DNA of 37,037 nt. Source: an uncultured Blautia sp. (GTDB lineage Bacteria; Bacillota; Clostridia; Lachnospirales; Lachnospiraceae). The notes below the pieces were generated by a model. It was not told the DNA's origin, did not search any database, and saw only the letters and a program-made list of their open reading frames with translations. Where the stretch lies: the NCBI GenBank assembly GCA_946538475.1, contig CAMNGN010000003.1, forward strand, positions 1-37,037. Direction: 5' to 3'. This document shows, piece after piece, positions 1 through 9,437 of this stretch. How positions within the stretch are numbered: position 1 is the first letter of the stretch; every line of letters starts with the position of its first letter. Made by a program: the position numbers and the translations under genes.

Positions 1-479
1 TGCGCGACCACCTCAGAAAGCTCTGCCTCCGTCACATCCATGTCATCGACACGGGTAATGATATCTCCCACAAGCAGCCCTGCCGCCTTGCCGGGCGCAT
101 TATCGTAACACTCCACGATCAGGATAGTTCCGTCATCCAGGCTCTGCATCAGAACCCCTATACCTTCGTAACTCCCCTGGGAGGTTTCCTTCTCCTCAGT
201 GTACTCCTCCGGAGTGTAGTAATAGGAATACTGATCACCGAGCCCATCGATCAGGCCTTTATAGATCCCCTGCGCCAGCTGTTCATCATCCGTCTCGCCC
301 AGATAATACTCATCGATCAGATCCTCCAGAGACTCCAGTCTGGCCTGATGACCGGGATCAGACATCACGTATCCTCTGCGCACATGCTGCACATGATTTA
401 CCGTGACTCCCAAAATCCCGCCCGCCGCAACAGCAAGCGCTCCGGTGATAAAACCGATCAGGTATTCTTTTCTCTGCAT
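1..479 (-). CDS. S41 family C-terminal processing peptidase (N-terminal part; truncated by window edge)
   Basis: Minus-strand reading frame from ATG at 479: MQRKEYLIGFITGALAVAAGGILGVTVNHVQHVRRGYVMSD...LIDEYYLGETDDEQLAQGIYKGLIDGLGDQYSYYYTPEEY...GIGVLMQ...IVECYDNAPGKAAGLLVGDIITRVDD, typical of CtpA/S41 with a PDZ domain; sits downstream of ftsEX as is common in Clostridia. Confidence 0.85.
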   Translation of the reverse strand, partial: MQRKEYLIGFITGALAVAAGGILGVTVNHVQHVRRGYVMSDPGHQARLESLEDLIDEYYLGETDDEQLAQGIYKGLIDGLGDQYSYYYTPEEYTEEKETSQGSYEGIGVLMQSLDDGTILIVECYDNAPGKAAGLLVGDIITRVDDMDVTEAELSEVVA

Positions 480-480
480 G

Positions 481-1389
481 TCACACCCTCAGATGCTTGC
501 GGACCGTGGTGAGACTTCCGATCAGACCGACTCCGATACCGAGCGCCAGACCGATCGGTCCGAGTGTTCTGTAGATGACAGGTGCCGGAATAAAATCAAC
601 ACTGAGAGACAGCACATTGTAGGTACGAAGAATATATCCCGCGACTTCGTTATAGATAAAATAGAAAGCGCCAAGCGGGATCGCCGCACCGATCGCCCCC
701 AGAATGACACCTTCGAGGAAGAACGGCGCACGCACAAAGCTGTCGGTCGCTCCGATATACTTCATGATACCGATCTCCTCGCTTCGTACCGTGATTCCGA
801 CCGAAACAGTGTTGCTGATCAGGAAAGCCGAGATAAGCAGCAGAATAACAATGATCACCAGCGAGACATAGTAGATAACACTCCGCACGGAATCGAGCGT
901 CTCTGCCGCCTGCTCCGCCTGATTGACATTTCGCACGCCCTCCAGGCTTTCGATGTAAGCCACAAGCTCGGGCTGTTTTTCAAGGTTGTTAAGACTCACC
1001 TGATAGTTCGAAGAATTGACCAGAGGGTTATCGTCGCGGAATCCGTCCGCCGCCTCGGAATCATCCCCAAAGTAGGTCTCTTTGAATTTTTCCCACGCCT
1101 CATCGCCGCTCTCGAAAACTATGCTCTCCACCTCGGGACGCGCTTCGATGAGTTCTCCGATCTCCTGCATGCGCTCCTCAGACAGACCCTCATCGAAGAA
1201 CACCGTGATCGGCACCTTCTCCTCGGCCTTGCGGGTGATATAATTCACGTTTGTCGTGATGGCATAAAAAATACTGAAAAGGAAAATACAAGCCGCCATG
1301 GTGAGCACGGATGCCACCGAGAACATCCAGTTCCGGCGGATGTTCTTAAATCCCTGTCTGAGGATATACCATATCGTACTAGGCCTCAT
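481..1389 (-). CDS. ftsX: Cell division protein FtsX (permease-like)
   Basis: ORF 481..1410; N-term [43 protein letters not shown] and C-terminal FtsX-like TM region; overlaps ftsE. Start chosen at internal Met. Confidence 0.93.
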   Translation of the reverse strand: MRPSTIWYILRQGFKNIRRNWMFSVASVLTMAACIFLFSIFYAITTNVNYITRKAEEKVPITVFFDEGLSEERMQEIGELIEARPEVESIVFESGDEAWEKFKETYFGDDSEAADGFRDDNPLVNSSNYQVSLNNLEKQPELVAYIESLEGVRNVNQAEQAAETLDSVRSVIYYVSLVIIVILLLISAFLISNTVSVGITVRSEEIGIMKYIGATDSFVRAPFFLEGVILGAIGAAIPLGAFYFIYNEVAGYILRTYNVLSLSVDFIPAPVIYRTLGPIGLALGIGVGLIGSLTTVRKHLRV

Positions 1390-2062
1390 GATATACACCC
1401 TCCTTCTCATCGCTTACGATAACGCCGTCCTTCATCGTGACGACCCTTTTTCGCATCGCGTTTACAATGTCTTTGTTGTGCGTTACCACCAGCACGGTCG
1501 TTCCCCGGTTGTTGATCCTCTCCAGAATTGCCATGATCTCATCCGAAGTCTGCGGGTCAAGATTACCTGTCGGCTCGTCCGCAAGGATGATATCCGGCCG
1601 GTTGACGAGTGCTCTGGCGATAGCCACTCTCTGCTGCTCACCGCCCGAAAGCTCGTCGGGAAGCGATTTCATTTTGTTCGAGAGGCCGACTTCTTTAAGC
1701 ACCTCGGGGACCATTCGGCGGATAGCGCTGCCCGGTCTTCCGATGACGCGCTGCGCAAACGCGACATTCTCATAGACATTTCTGTCTTTTAAGAGCCTGA
1801 AGTCCTGAAAAACCACACCAAGCTTGCGGCGATATTTTGCCACCCTGCGGTGCCTCATCACTTCAAGACGTTCACCGCTCACGGTAATGTTTCCCGAAGT
1901 GGCGTTCAGTTCTTTCAGCAGCAGCTTGATGAGGGTCGATTTGCCCGACCCGCTGCTTCCGACCACAAAGACAAATTCTCCTTTGTCGATGTGGAGATTT
2001 GCATGACTGAGTGCCGGCTTTCCTTCGCCGTAGGATTTTGTTACATCCACTAAGTCTATCAT
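1379..2062 (-). CDS. ftsE: Cell division ATP-binding protein FtsE
   Basis: ABC ATPase: Walker [10 protein letters not shown], signature [15 protein letters not shown], Walker [13 protein letters not shown]; directly upstream of ftsX. Confidence 0.95.
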   Translation of the reverse strand: MIDLVDVTKSYGEGKPALSHANLHIDKGEFVFVVGSSGSGKSTLIKLLLKELNATSGNITVSGERLEVMRHRRVAKYRRKLGVVFQDFRLLKDRNVYENVAFAQRVIGRPGSAIRRMVPEVLKEVGLSNKMKSLPDELSGGEQQRVAIARALVNRPDIILADEPTGNLDPQTSDEIMAILERINNRGTTVLVVTHNKDIVNAMRKRVVTMKDGVIVSDEKEGVYHEA

Positions 2063-2086
2063 ATAATCCTCCTATGTTTTTTAGAC

Positions 2087-2126
2087 AAAAAAATCCCGGA
2101 ACCCCTGTTTTGCCAGGGTTTCCGGG
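2087..2126 (-). terminator. Rho-independent terminator downstream of tRNA-Met
   Basis: Minus strand CCCGGAAACCCTGGCAAAACAGGGGTTCCGGGATTTTTTT: long GC-rich hairpin followed by a T7 tract. Confidence 0.9.
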
Positions 2127-2137
2127 GTTCAGGTAAG

Positions 2138-2211
2138 TAGCGAGAGGGGGACTTGAACCCTCGACACCACGGGTATGAACCGTGTGCTCTAGCCAGCTGA
2201 GCTATCTCGCC
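2138..2211 (-). tRNA. tRNA-Met (anticodon CAT)
   Basis: Minus strand GGCGAGATAGCTCAGCTGGCTAGAGCACACGGTTCATACCCGTGGTGTCGAGGGTTCAAGTCCCCCTCTCGCTA; cloverleaf with anticodon loop TTCATAC, T-loop GGTTCAAGTCC. Confidence 0.95.
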
Positions 2212-2274
2212 ATAACTGCACATTTTATATAATGCAGGCAGGCCGAAAACCTCTGTTCCGTAACCTGCCTTGCT

Positions 2275-2303
2275 ATTATATAATGCTGAATACTGCTTGT
2301 CAA
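2275..2303 (-). promoter_or_regulatory. SigA-type promoter for tRNA-Met
   Basis: Minus strand TTGACA - 17 bp - TATAAT (perfect consensus) about 65 bp upstream of the tRNA. Confidence 0.8.
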
Positions 2304-2312
2304 CACCTTTTT

Positions 2313-2816
2313 TCAGTTTGCGGCAATTTTTTCTGAAATATAGGAAACCATCTTCTCTTTCGGAACCCCGAGCAGAAGTGAAAGCTCAGAATACAGATTG
2401 TCCTCAGCCAGCTTCATATACCTCTCGTCCACTGCGGTGACCCTTTTACCGCTTTTCAGTCTTTTTCTCTTGCGGGAATAGATCGTCTTAATGATACGGA
2501 AAAGCTCGGTACCGTCGCATGTTCTCATGCACTCTTTGTATTTTTCCTCGCGAAGCTTTTCGTTCTCGATACTCAGCTCTTCGATCTCGGGCAGAGAGCT
2601 GATCAGATTTTCCGCTTCTTCCTTCGTCATTACGGGCCTCAGCACCTGCTTCATGCCGTCCACAGGCGTATAGATGGTGCCATCGCTTTTACCGTTCGGT
2701 GAAAGAACATAATAGAGGCGATCTCCCGGTACCCCGGCCATTTCCATCGTAGTTACGCCCTTTACGCGGCAGATTCCAACCCGGCCGTAAATCACATAAT
2801 CTCCCGTTGCAAACAT
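2313..2816 (-). CDS. CarD/CdnL family transcriptional regulator
   Basis: MFATGDYVIYGRVGICRVKGVTTMEMAGVPGDRLYYVLSP... typical CarD/TRCF RNAP-interaction domain N-terminus. Confidence 0.85.
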   Translation of the reverse strand: MFATGDYVIYGRVGICRVKGVTTMEMAGVPGDRLYYVLSPNGKSDGTIYTPVDGMKQVLRPVMTKEEAENLISSLPEIEELSIENEKLREEKYKECMRTCDGTELFRIIKTIYSRKRKRLKSGKRVTAVDERYMKLAEDNLYSELSLLLGVPKEKMVSYISEKIAAN

Positions 2817-2977
2817 TTTTCCACACCTTTCATCTTCCGAAGCGTTTGATGTTATATTCTCTCCCTTTAACTTATTTATTATTGTAACATAGATAAGGAA
2901 GATTTTCTAACGATTTCGGAGTCACTTCGTCAAGTTTGTGAAAAAAGCGCAAAACAATTCGGTTTTATGTTAGGAAT

Positions 2978-5900
2978 TTAGCAAAAATACTCTACGCCTG
3001 ACTCGAAAATTTTGATATCCTGCTCGCCATAAATGTTGATCGCCACGCCTTTATCCCGTCTTTCCACGTGTGCCATCTTTCCGAGGACACGTCCGTCCGG
3101 GCTTGTGATGCCTTCGATGCTGTAGTAAGAACCGTTGACGTTGCATTCTTCGTCATTCAGGCGAAGTTCTCCGTCCGGGCTTACGTAACGTGTGGCGACC
3201 TGACCGTTCGCCAGAAGATCCCTGATGACGCTCTCCTCGGCGACAAAACGGCCTTCTCCATGGGACGCGGGACTGCAGTAAACATTTCCGAGAACTGCCT
3301 TTCTGAGCCACGGTGATTTATCGCTGACGACCTGCGTATAGACCATTCTCGAAACATGGCGGCCAATCGTGTTGTATGTCAGTGTCGGCGAATTCTCATT
3401 CTGTCCGCAGATCTTACCGCAGGGAACCAGACCAAGCTTTATGAGGGCCTGGAAGCCGTTGCAGATACCCAGAACAAGGCCGTCCCTCTCATTCAGGAGC
3501 TTCATGACCGCCTCTTCCAGTTTTGCGTTGCGGAATGCTGTAGCAAAGAACTTGGCCGAGCCGTCGGGCTCATCACCTGCGGAGAATCCACCCGGGAACA
3601 TGATCATCTGCGCATTATTGATGGATCTTTCAAACACATCGACAGAATCACGGATATCTGCGGCCGAAAGGTTTCTGAATACCCGGACATCCACTTCTGC
3701 ACCTGCGCGTTCAAAAGCCTTCGTGCTGTCATATTCACAGTTTGTGCCCGGGAATACCGGGATAAACACTCTTGGCTTAGCGGTTTTGGTACGGCTCACA
3801 TACACCTTTCCTGCATGATACAGGCCGTTTTCGATACTGTCCGCAGAATCTTTCGCTTTCAGATCATAAACCTTTTCTTCCTGCCGCTCCCGGGAATCTG
3901 TGCGGAACACTTTTTCCAGAGTTCCCTTCCAGGCGCCCAGCGCTTCTTCGTGCGGGATCGAGACGTTACTGTATTTGAACGAACTGTCCGCCGTGATCTC
4001 ACCGATCAGTGTATAGGTGAAGGAAAGCTCCGAAACCTTGCCGTCCGGAATTTCCATCACGATGTCACCGAAGCCCGGCGCAAAGAAATCTCTCGGATCC
4101 AGATTATGCTCGATCTTAAATCCAAGTCCGTTGCCGAAGGCCATCTTACTCACGGCCGCGGCAATTCCATGGCGGTCGAGCGCGTATGCCGAAACGATCT
4201 TTCCGGCTTTAATGTCTGCATGGATCTTTGCATACTGATCGAGCAGCGCATCATAGTCCGGAAGATCATACTCATTTTTCGGTACACGGAACCACACGAT
4301 TCGGTTTCCGGCTTTCTTGAACTCCGGCGTGATGATATCGCCGAGCTTAGCCACGTCCACGGCGAAGGACACCAGCGTCGGCGGAACATTGATCTCGTTG
4401 AATGTACCGGACATACTGTCCTTGCCTCCGATGGACGGCAGGCCGAATCCCAGCTGTGCAGAGTATGCTCCGAGGAGTGCCGCGACCGGCTGGCTCCATG
4501 CGGAAGGCTCCTCCGTCATCCTGCGGAAATATTCCTGGAAGGTAAAGCGGATCTTTGACGCGTCGCCGCCCGAAGCCACAATACGGGCCACAGACTCGGT
4601 AACCGCGTAAACAGCGCCGTGATACGGGCTCCACGAAGAGAGATACGGATCAAAACCATAGCTCATCATGGTGACCGTCTCGGTATTGCCGTTCTGCACA
4701 GGAACCTTGGCGACCATCGCCTGGGTCTCGGTCAGCTGATACTTTCCGCCGTACGGCATCAGTGTGCTTGCCGCGCCGATGGAACTGTCAAACATCTCAA
4801 CGAGACCCTTCTGTGAGCAGACGTTCAGGTCGGACAGAGTCTCCAGCCATTTTCCGCGCACATCGGGAATATCGTTTCTTTCTGTGAGAAGACTGCCTTC
4901 TCTTGCGGGAATATCCACATGGACGGCGGCCTCCTGATGCGCACCGTTGGTATCGAGGAATGCCCTCGAAATATTTACGATCTCTTTGCCTCTCCAGACA
5001 AGCACCAGCCTCGGGCTTTCGGTCACGACCGCGACCGGAACTGCCTCAAGGTTCTCTTCCGCCGCATATGCGAGGAAAGCATCCTTGTCTTTCGGGTCAA
5101 CCACGACTGCCATTCTCTCCTGAGACTCGGAGATGGCGATCTCTGTGCCGTCAAGGCCTTCATATTTGCGCGGAACCTTGTCCAGGTCTACGCGGAGGCC
5201 CGGTGCAAGCTCACCGATAGCCACCGAAACACCGCCGGCACCGAAGTCGTTGCATTTTTTGATGATGCGGCTGACTTCTTCGCGGCGGAACATCCTCTGG
5301 ATCTTACGCTCTGTGGGCGCGTTACCTTTCTGTACCTCGGCACCGCATACCTCGATAGAGGCTTCGGTATGAACCTTGGAGGAGCCTGTGGCACCGCCGA
5401 TGCCGTCACGTCCCGTGCGTCCGCCGAGCAGGATGATGATGTCGCCGGGATCCGAGTTCTCGCGGATGACGGCGCGGCGAGGTGCGGCGCCCATAACGGC
5501 ACCGATCTCCATTCTTTTTGCCACATAGGACGGATGATAAATTTCTTTAACATAACCGGTAGCCAGACCGATCTGGTTTCCGTAGGAGCTGTATCCCCTG
5601 GCAGCACCGCGCACCAGCTTCTTCTGCGGAAGCTTGCCCTTTAGAGTTTCCGAGACAGGTACGGTAGGATCGGCTGCGCCGGTCACACGCATGGCCTGAT
5701 ATACGTAGGTTCTTCCCGAAAGCGGATCGCGGATCGCTCCGCCCAGGCATGTAGCCGCACCGCCGAATGGTTCGATCTCGGTCGGATGATTGTGCGTCTC
5801 ATTCTTGAAGTTGATGAGCCACTCTTCTTCCTTCCCGTCGACATCCACGGGTACAACAATGCTGCAGGCGTTGATCTCGTCGGATTCCTCCTGATCGTCA

Positions 5901-6775
5901 AGCTTGCCTTCGGATTTCAGTTTTTTCATCGCGAGGGTGGCAAGATCCATCAGGCAGACAAATTTGTCGTCTCTGCCTTTGTACAGCACTTCACGATCAC
6001 TCAGATACTGCTCATATGTATCGCGAATAGGCTGAAGATAGTCACCCTCCCCGAACGTCACGCGGGTGAGCTCGGTAGAAAATGTGGTATGGCGGCAGTG
6101 ATCCGACCAGTAGGTATCCAGAACACGGATCTCCGTCATAGAGGGATCTCTTTTTTCCTCATCCCTGAAATAGTTCTGAATATGCTGAAAATCACGGAAT
6201 GTCATGGCGAGATTCAATGAGTCATAAAGAGACTTGAGATCTGCCTCTCCCATTGCCGTAAAGCCGTCAAATATAATGACGTCGGCCGGCTCATCAAACA
6301 CGGTGACAAGTGTCTCGGGTTTTTCGTATCCGGCTTCTCTCGAATCGACCGGATTGATGCAATGGCTGCGAATAGCGGCATATTCATCCTCGGTGATATC
6401 ACCGCAGATCACATAAGTCGTGGCAGAACGGATGATCGGAAGTGCATCCTCGCGCAGGAACTGAATACACTGTACCGCAGAATCGGCCCTCTGATCAAAC
6501 TGTCCCGGAAGGTATTCGACGGAGAAGACTCTGGCTCCGTCCGGCACTTCAAAGCTCTCCAAATAAAGATCATCGACAGGCGGCTCCGAAAATACGGTGC
6601 GGCATGCCTTCTCAAAAAGGTCATCTTCCAGATTCTCCGCATCGTATCGGATCAGTACCCTTACTGCAGATACGTTACGGATTCCCAGATAACTCTCGAT
6701 CTCGTGCTTCAGTTCTTTTGCCTGTACTGCAAATGCAGGTTTTTTCTCCACATATACCCTTCTGACACCGCTCAT
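2978..6775 (-). CDS. purL: Phosphoribosylformylglycinamidine synthase (large single-chain PurL with C-terminal glutaminase)
   Basis: About 1265 aa; LDTYWSDHCRHTTFSTEL, NFKNETHNHPTEIEPFGGAATCLGGAIRDPLSGR, and C-terminal glutaminase VFPGTNCEYDSTKAFERAGAEV...FPGGFSAGDEPDGSAKF...GICNGFQAL. Confidence 0.97.
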   Translation of the reverse strand: MSGVRRVYVEKKPAFAVQAKELKHEIESYLGIRNVSAVRVLIRYDAENLEDDLFEKACRTVFSEPPVDDLYLESFEVPDGARVFSVEYLPGQFDQRADSAVQCIQFLREDALPIIRSATTYVICGDITEDEYAAIRSHCINPVDSREAGYEKPETLVTVFDEPADVIIFDGFTAMGEADLKSLYDSLNLAMTFRDFQHIQNYFRDEEKRDPSMTEIRVLDTYWSDHCRHTTFSTELTRVTFGEGDYLQPIRDTYEQYLSDREVLYKGRDDKFVCLMDLATLAMKKLKSEGKLDDQEESDEINACSIVVPVDVDGKEEEWLINFKNETHNHPTEIEPFGGAATCLGGAIRDPLSGRTYVYQAMRVTGAADPTVPVSETLKGKLPQKKLVRGAARGYSSYGNQIGLATGYVKEIYHPSYVAKRMEIGAVMGAAPRRAVIRENSDPGDIIILLGGRTGRDGIGGATGSSKVHTEASIEVCGAEVQKGNAPTERKIQRMFRREEVSRIIKKCNDFGAGGVSVAIGELAPGLRVDLDKVPRKYEGLDGTEIAISESQERMAVVVDPKDKDAFLAYAAEENLEAVPVAVVTESPRLVLVWRGKEIVNISRAFLDTNGAHQEAAVHVDIPAREGSLLTERNDIPDVRGKWLETLSDLNVCSQKGLVEMFDSSIGAASTLMPYGGKYQLTETQAMVAKVPVQNGNTETVTMMSYGFDPYLSSWSPYHGAVYAVTESVARIVASGGDASKIRFTFQEYFRRMTEEPSAWSQPVAALLGAYSAQLGFGLPSIGGKDSMSGTFNEINVPPTLVSFAVDVAKLGDIITPEFKKAGNRIVWFRVPKNEYDLPDYDALLDQYAKIHADIKAGKIVSAYALDRHGIAAAVSKMAFGNGLGFKIEHNLDPRDFFAPGFGDIVMEIPDGKVSELSFTYTLIGEITADSSFKYSNVSIPHEEALGAWKGTLEKVFRTDSRERQEEKVYDLKAKDSADSIENGLYHAGKVYVSRTKTAKPRVFIPVFPGTNCEYDSTKAFERAGAEVDVRVFRNLSAADIRDSVDVFERSINNAQMIMFPGGFSAGDEPDGSAKFFATAFRNAKLEEAVMKLLNERDGLVLGICNGFQALIKLGLVPCGKICGQNENSPTLTYNTIGRHVSRMVYTQVVSDKSPWLRKAVLGNVYCSPASHGEGRFVAEESVIRDLLANGQVATRYVSPDGELRLNDEECNVNGSYYSIEGITSPDGRVLGKMAHVERRDKGVAINIYGEQDIKIFESGVEYFC

Positions 6776-6790
6776 TCGCATTCTCCTTTC

Positions 6791-7621
6791 TCAGTCCGGC
6801 AATACCGCGACAGCTGCTGTAATGTACTCGTTGTTAACCTCGTGGAAATTGCCGCTGTCCGCTTTCTCTGCAAAGACAGGATCGACAGGCATCTTTCCGA
6901 TCAGCGGGATACCGTACTCCTCTACGATCTTCTCGATATGGCTTACGCCGAAAACAGGAATCTCTTTACCGCAGTCCGGGCATTTGACGTAGCTGTAATT
7001 CTCGACAAGGCCGAGCACAGGGATGTTCATCATTCCTGCCATGTTGTAGGCTTTCTTCACGATCATCTGTACCAGATCCTGCGGTGACGTCACGATAACG
7101 GTCCCCGAAAGAGGAATGGACTGGAATACGGTGAGCGGAACATCTCCGGTTCCCGGAGGCATATCCACAAAAAGATAGTCCAGATCGCCCCAGACAACGT
7201 CGGTCCAGAACTGTTTGACCATACCTGCCAGAATGGGACCGCGCCAGATCACCGGTGTGTCCTCCGAAGGCAGAAGAAGGTTGACAGAGATCACTTTTAC
7301 ACCGTTTTTGGTGATCCTGGGATAGATTCCTTCATCGGTTCCCATCGCAGACCCGGTAAGTCCGTACATTCTGGGAATAGACGGACCGGTGATATCCGCA
7401 TCCAGGATACCTACGCTGTAACCTTTTGCCGCCATCATATTGGCCAGAGATCCTGTCACGAAGGATTTTCCCACTCCGCCTTTGCCGCTGACTACACCGA
7501 TCACGTGGCGTACGCTTGATTTTTCATTCAGTTTTTCGATCATGCTCTGAGGGCCCTCTTTGCTCGGACATCCCTCACAGCTCGACTTATCACATGTTGT
7601 GCTGCTGCATTCTTTAGCCAT
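6791..7621 (-). CDS. Mrp/NBP35-family P-loop ATPase (Fe-S cluster carrier)
   Basis: VVSGKGGVGKSFVTGSLANMMAAKGYSVGILDADITGPSIPRMYG; LFVDMPPGTGDVPLT; CPDCGKEI motif; N-terminal Cys-rich CDKSSCEGCPSK. Confidence 0.93.
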   Translation of the reverse strand: MAKECSSTTCDKSSCEGCPSKEGPQSMIEKLNEKSSVRHVIGVVSGKGGVGKSFVTGSLANMMAAKGYSVGILDADITGPSIPRMYGLTGSAMGTDEGIYPRITKNGVKVISVNLLLPSEDTPVIWRGPILAGMVKQFWTDVVWGDLDYLFVDMPPGTGDVPLTVFQSIPLSGTVIVTSPQDLVQMIVKKAYNMAGMMNIPVLGLVENYSYVKCPDCGKEIPVFGVSHIEKIVEEYGIPLIGKMPVDPVFAEKADSGNFHEVNNEYITAAVAVLPD

Positions 7622-7641
7622 TCTTTTACCTCCTGAGGCTT

Positions 7642-7953
7642 TTATTTTACGAACTGATCGATCGCTTTCTCCAGTTCTTTGATCGCCTGTTCATCTCCAT
7701 GTTCGACTGCATCCACGATACAATGTTCGATGTGGTCCTGCAGAATGATCTTTCCGGTATTGTTGATCGCAGCTTTCACTGCCGAAAGCTGGATCAGGAT
7801 CTCCGGGCAGTCTCTGCCATCCTCAACCATCCGTTTTATCGATTCCAGATGTCCTATGGCTCTGGACAGCCGGTTGAGCACAGCCTTCGTCTGCGTATGA
7901 GTATGAGTATGATTATGCGTATGAGTATGATGGTGGCTGTGTTCCGTTTCCAT
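7642..7953 (-). CDS. CsoR/RcnR (DUF156) family metal-sensing repressor with His-rich N-terminus
   Basis: METEHSHHHTHTHNHTHTHTQTK then RLSRAIGHLESIKRMVEDGRDCPEILIQLSAVKAAINNTGKIILQDHIEHC, with a C...H..(+4)..C arrangement as in CsoR. ATG at 7953 preceded by AGAAAGGATC. Confidence 0.88.
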   Translation of the reverse strand: METEHSHHHTHTHNHTHTHTQTKAVLNRLSRAIGHLESIKRMVEDGRDCPEILIQLSAVKAAINNTGKIILQDHIEHCIVDAVEHGDEQAIKELEKAIDQFVK

Positions 7954-8033
7954 GTGTGATGATCCTTTCTGCAAAATCCTGTGTCCTGCCTCATTCACCG
8001 GTCGAGTCAGTACACTGATGCGATTCTCCGACC

Positions 8034-8062
8034 ATTATAGATGCAAAGTACAGTTTTGTCAA
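8034..8062 (-). promoter_or_regulatory. SigA-type promoter upstream of csoR-like gene / mrp / purL
   Basis: Minus strand TTGACA - 17 bp - TATAAT (perfect consensus). Confidence 0.75.
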
Positions 8063-8129
8063 AAAAAACAAGGAGTATCTGCGTGCAGTTTTACCTGCAG
8101 GCATAATACCCCTCCTGATAGTATTCCGA

Positions 8130-9368
8130 TCAGGCCTGTGGACGGATATCCTCTTCTTCAAAAAATCCATCGTCTATCAGAACCTGATAATTATCTTTGT
8201 CTATGATCTCCGCATCACAGGTGACAGCTTTGATGATCTTGACTCCGTTGTCGTATTCCTCATAATTTGACACTTCGAGGTCTTCATCCTTCAGGCAGGT
8301 GATGACTGTCTCGGCACATTTTTCTGCCAGCTTTCGGTTGTCTTTAAAAACAGCCGCGCGTACCTGTCCCGAAGCGATCTGCTGTATTACGGAAGCATGA
8401 CTGTCAGCCGAGATCAGATATCCCCCGCTCCCGTTTTCCTCCGTCTCCGGCAATGCTGCGGAAGTTTCGCTCCGCTGCAGCGAAGCCCCGGCTTTTGTCA
8501 GGGTTTCTCCCCGTGTGCAAAGAATGTCCGGCCCCTTCTGCTGATACAGATCTCGCAGGACCTTCACAAATCCTTTGTCCTTAAGCGAGCTCTGGTCTTC
8601 GATGACCGCAGCTCTGCTGTAGGTGCTCCCGTAAGAGAGCGAAGTAAGTACACCCGCATCATAATAATCCTGCAGGCGTTCCAGCAGTCCGTTCAGCAGA
8701 AACAGATCGTTCGTCCCCGACGATTCACCCATCAGATATTCGATAGTCATCGGCTCGGGCGTCTCGTCAGCTTCCGGTATGGTAAGATTGTTGTCGGCAA
8801 TGATACGGTCTGCCATGAGATGTCCCGCCTCGCGGGCGTCAAAAGTCACAAAATAGCTGATATTCGGTGTGTTCATGATCAGCTCGTCATAATCAAAAAC
8901 CGGGATACCCTCATCCGCAGCGGCCTGAAGCGATTCGGACAGGCTGTACGGATCCTGCGGTGCGATGATGATCGCGGAAGTCAGCTCTGCCGATGCCGCT
9001 TCACGCAGCTGTCTGTCCTGCGTATCTGCGTCGCCCTCCGCGTAGAATACCTGCGATAAATGTCCGGCTTCCTCAAGCTCGGCCCGCATGATCTCGACGT
9101 CGGTCCTCCACCTTTTGTCCTCCGGTCCTCCGGGGAGCAGGATAGCCACCTTGGGAACAGGCTGCTCTTCTGCCGGTACCTCTTCCTTGGGCTTTTCTTC
9201 CTCATCCTCTTCCGAGGCTTCGACCGTCTCACTGTTTCCTTCTTTTTCGGTCTCCTCACTCTCCGCCGCGGCCTTGGTGGCCTCGCTTTTTCCGCATCCC
9301 GACACAGACAGCGAGACAGCAATAAGTCCCACAAGTCCGGTAAGGATAAACGCCGGTCTCCTCTTCAT
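8130..9368 (-). CDS. Periplasmic-binding-protein-like lipoprotein (sugar ABC transporter SBP / PBP1 domain type)
   Basis: MKRRPAFILTGLVGLIAVSLSVSGCGKSE lipoprotein signal; VAILLPGGPEDKRWRTDVEIMRAELEEAG...QDRQLREAASAELTSAIIIAPQDPYSLSESLQAAADEGIPVFDYDELIMNT resembles the xylose/rhamnose SBP fold. Confidence 0.85.
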   Translation of the reverse strand: MKRRPAFILTGLVGLIAVSLSVSGCGKSEATKAAAESEETEKEGNSETVEASEEDEEEKPKEEVPAEEQPVPKVAILLPGGPEDKRWRTDVEIMRAELEEAGHLSQVFYAEGDADTQDRQLREAASAELTSAIIIAPQDPYSLSESLQAAADEGIPVFDYDELIMNTPNISYFVTFDAREAGHLMADRIIADNNLTIPEADETPEPMTIEYLMGESSGTNDLFLLNGLLERLQDYYDAGVLTSLSYGSTYSRAAVIEDQSSLKDKGFVKVLRDLYQQKGPDILCTRGETLTKAGASLQRSETSAALPETEENGSGGYLISADSHASVIQQIASGQVRAAVFKDNRKLAEKCAETVITCLKDEDLEVSNYEEYDNGVKIIKAVTCDAEIIDKDNYQVLIDDGFFEEEDIRPQA

Positions 9369-9437
9369 GTGACAAATTCCTTTCAGCTGCATATTCGCCC
9401 TCGTCGTCACAGGAACAAGGGAGCAAATACACATGTG

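Noticed and set aside
403-1422. Long plus-strand ORFs opposite ftsX, purL, essC-like and other genes (e.g. 403..1422, 3356..4558, 33060..33926)
   Set aside because: Antisense shadows of well-supported minus-strand genes; compositions are His/Arg/Ser-rich without recognisable domains.
7880-7945. Short tandem GTATGA/GTATGATTATGC repeats suggesting a CRISPR-like or satellite array
   Set aside because: They encode the His-rich N-terminus of the CsoR-like protein; no spacers or repeat lengths typical of CRISPR.
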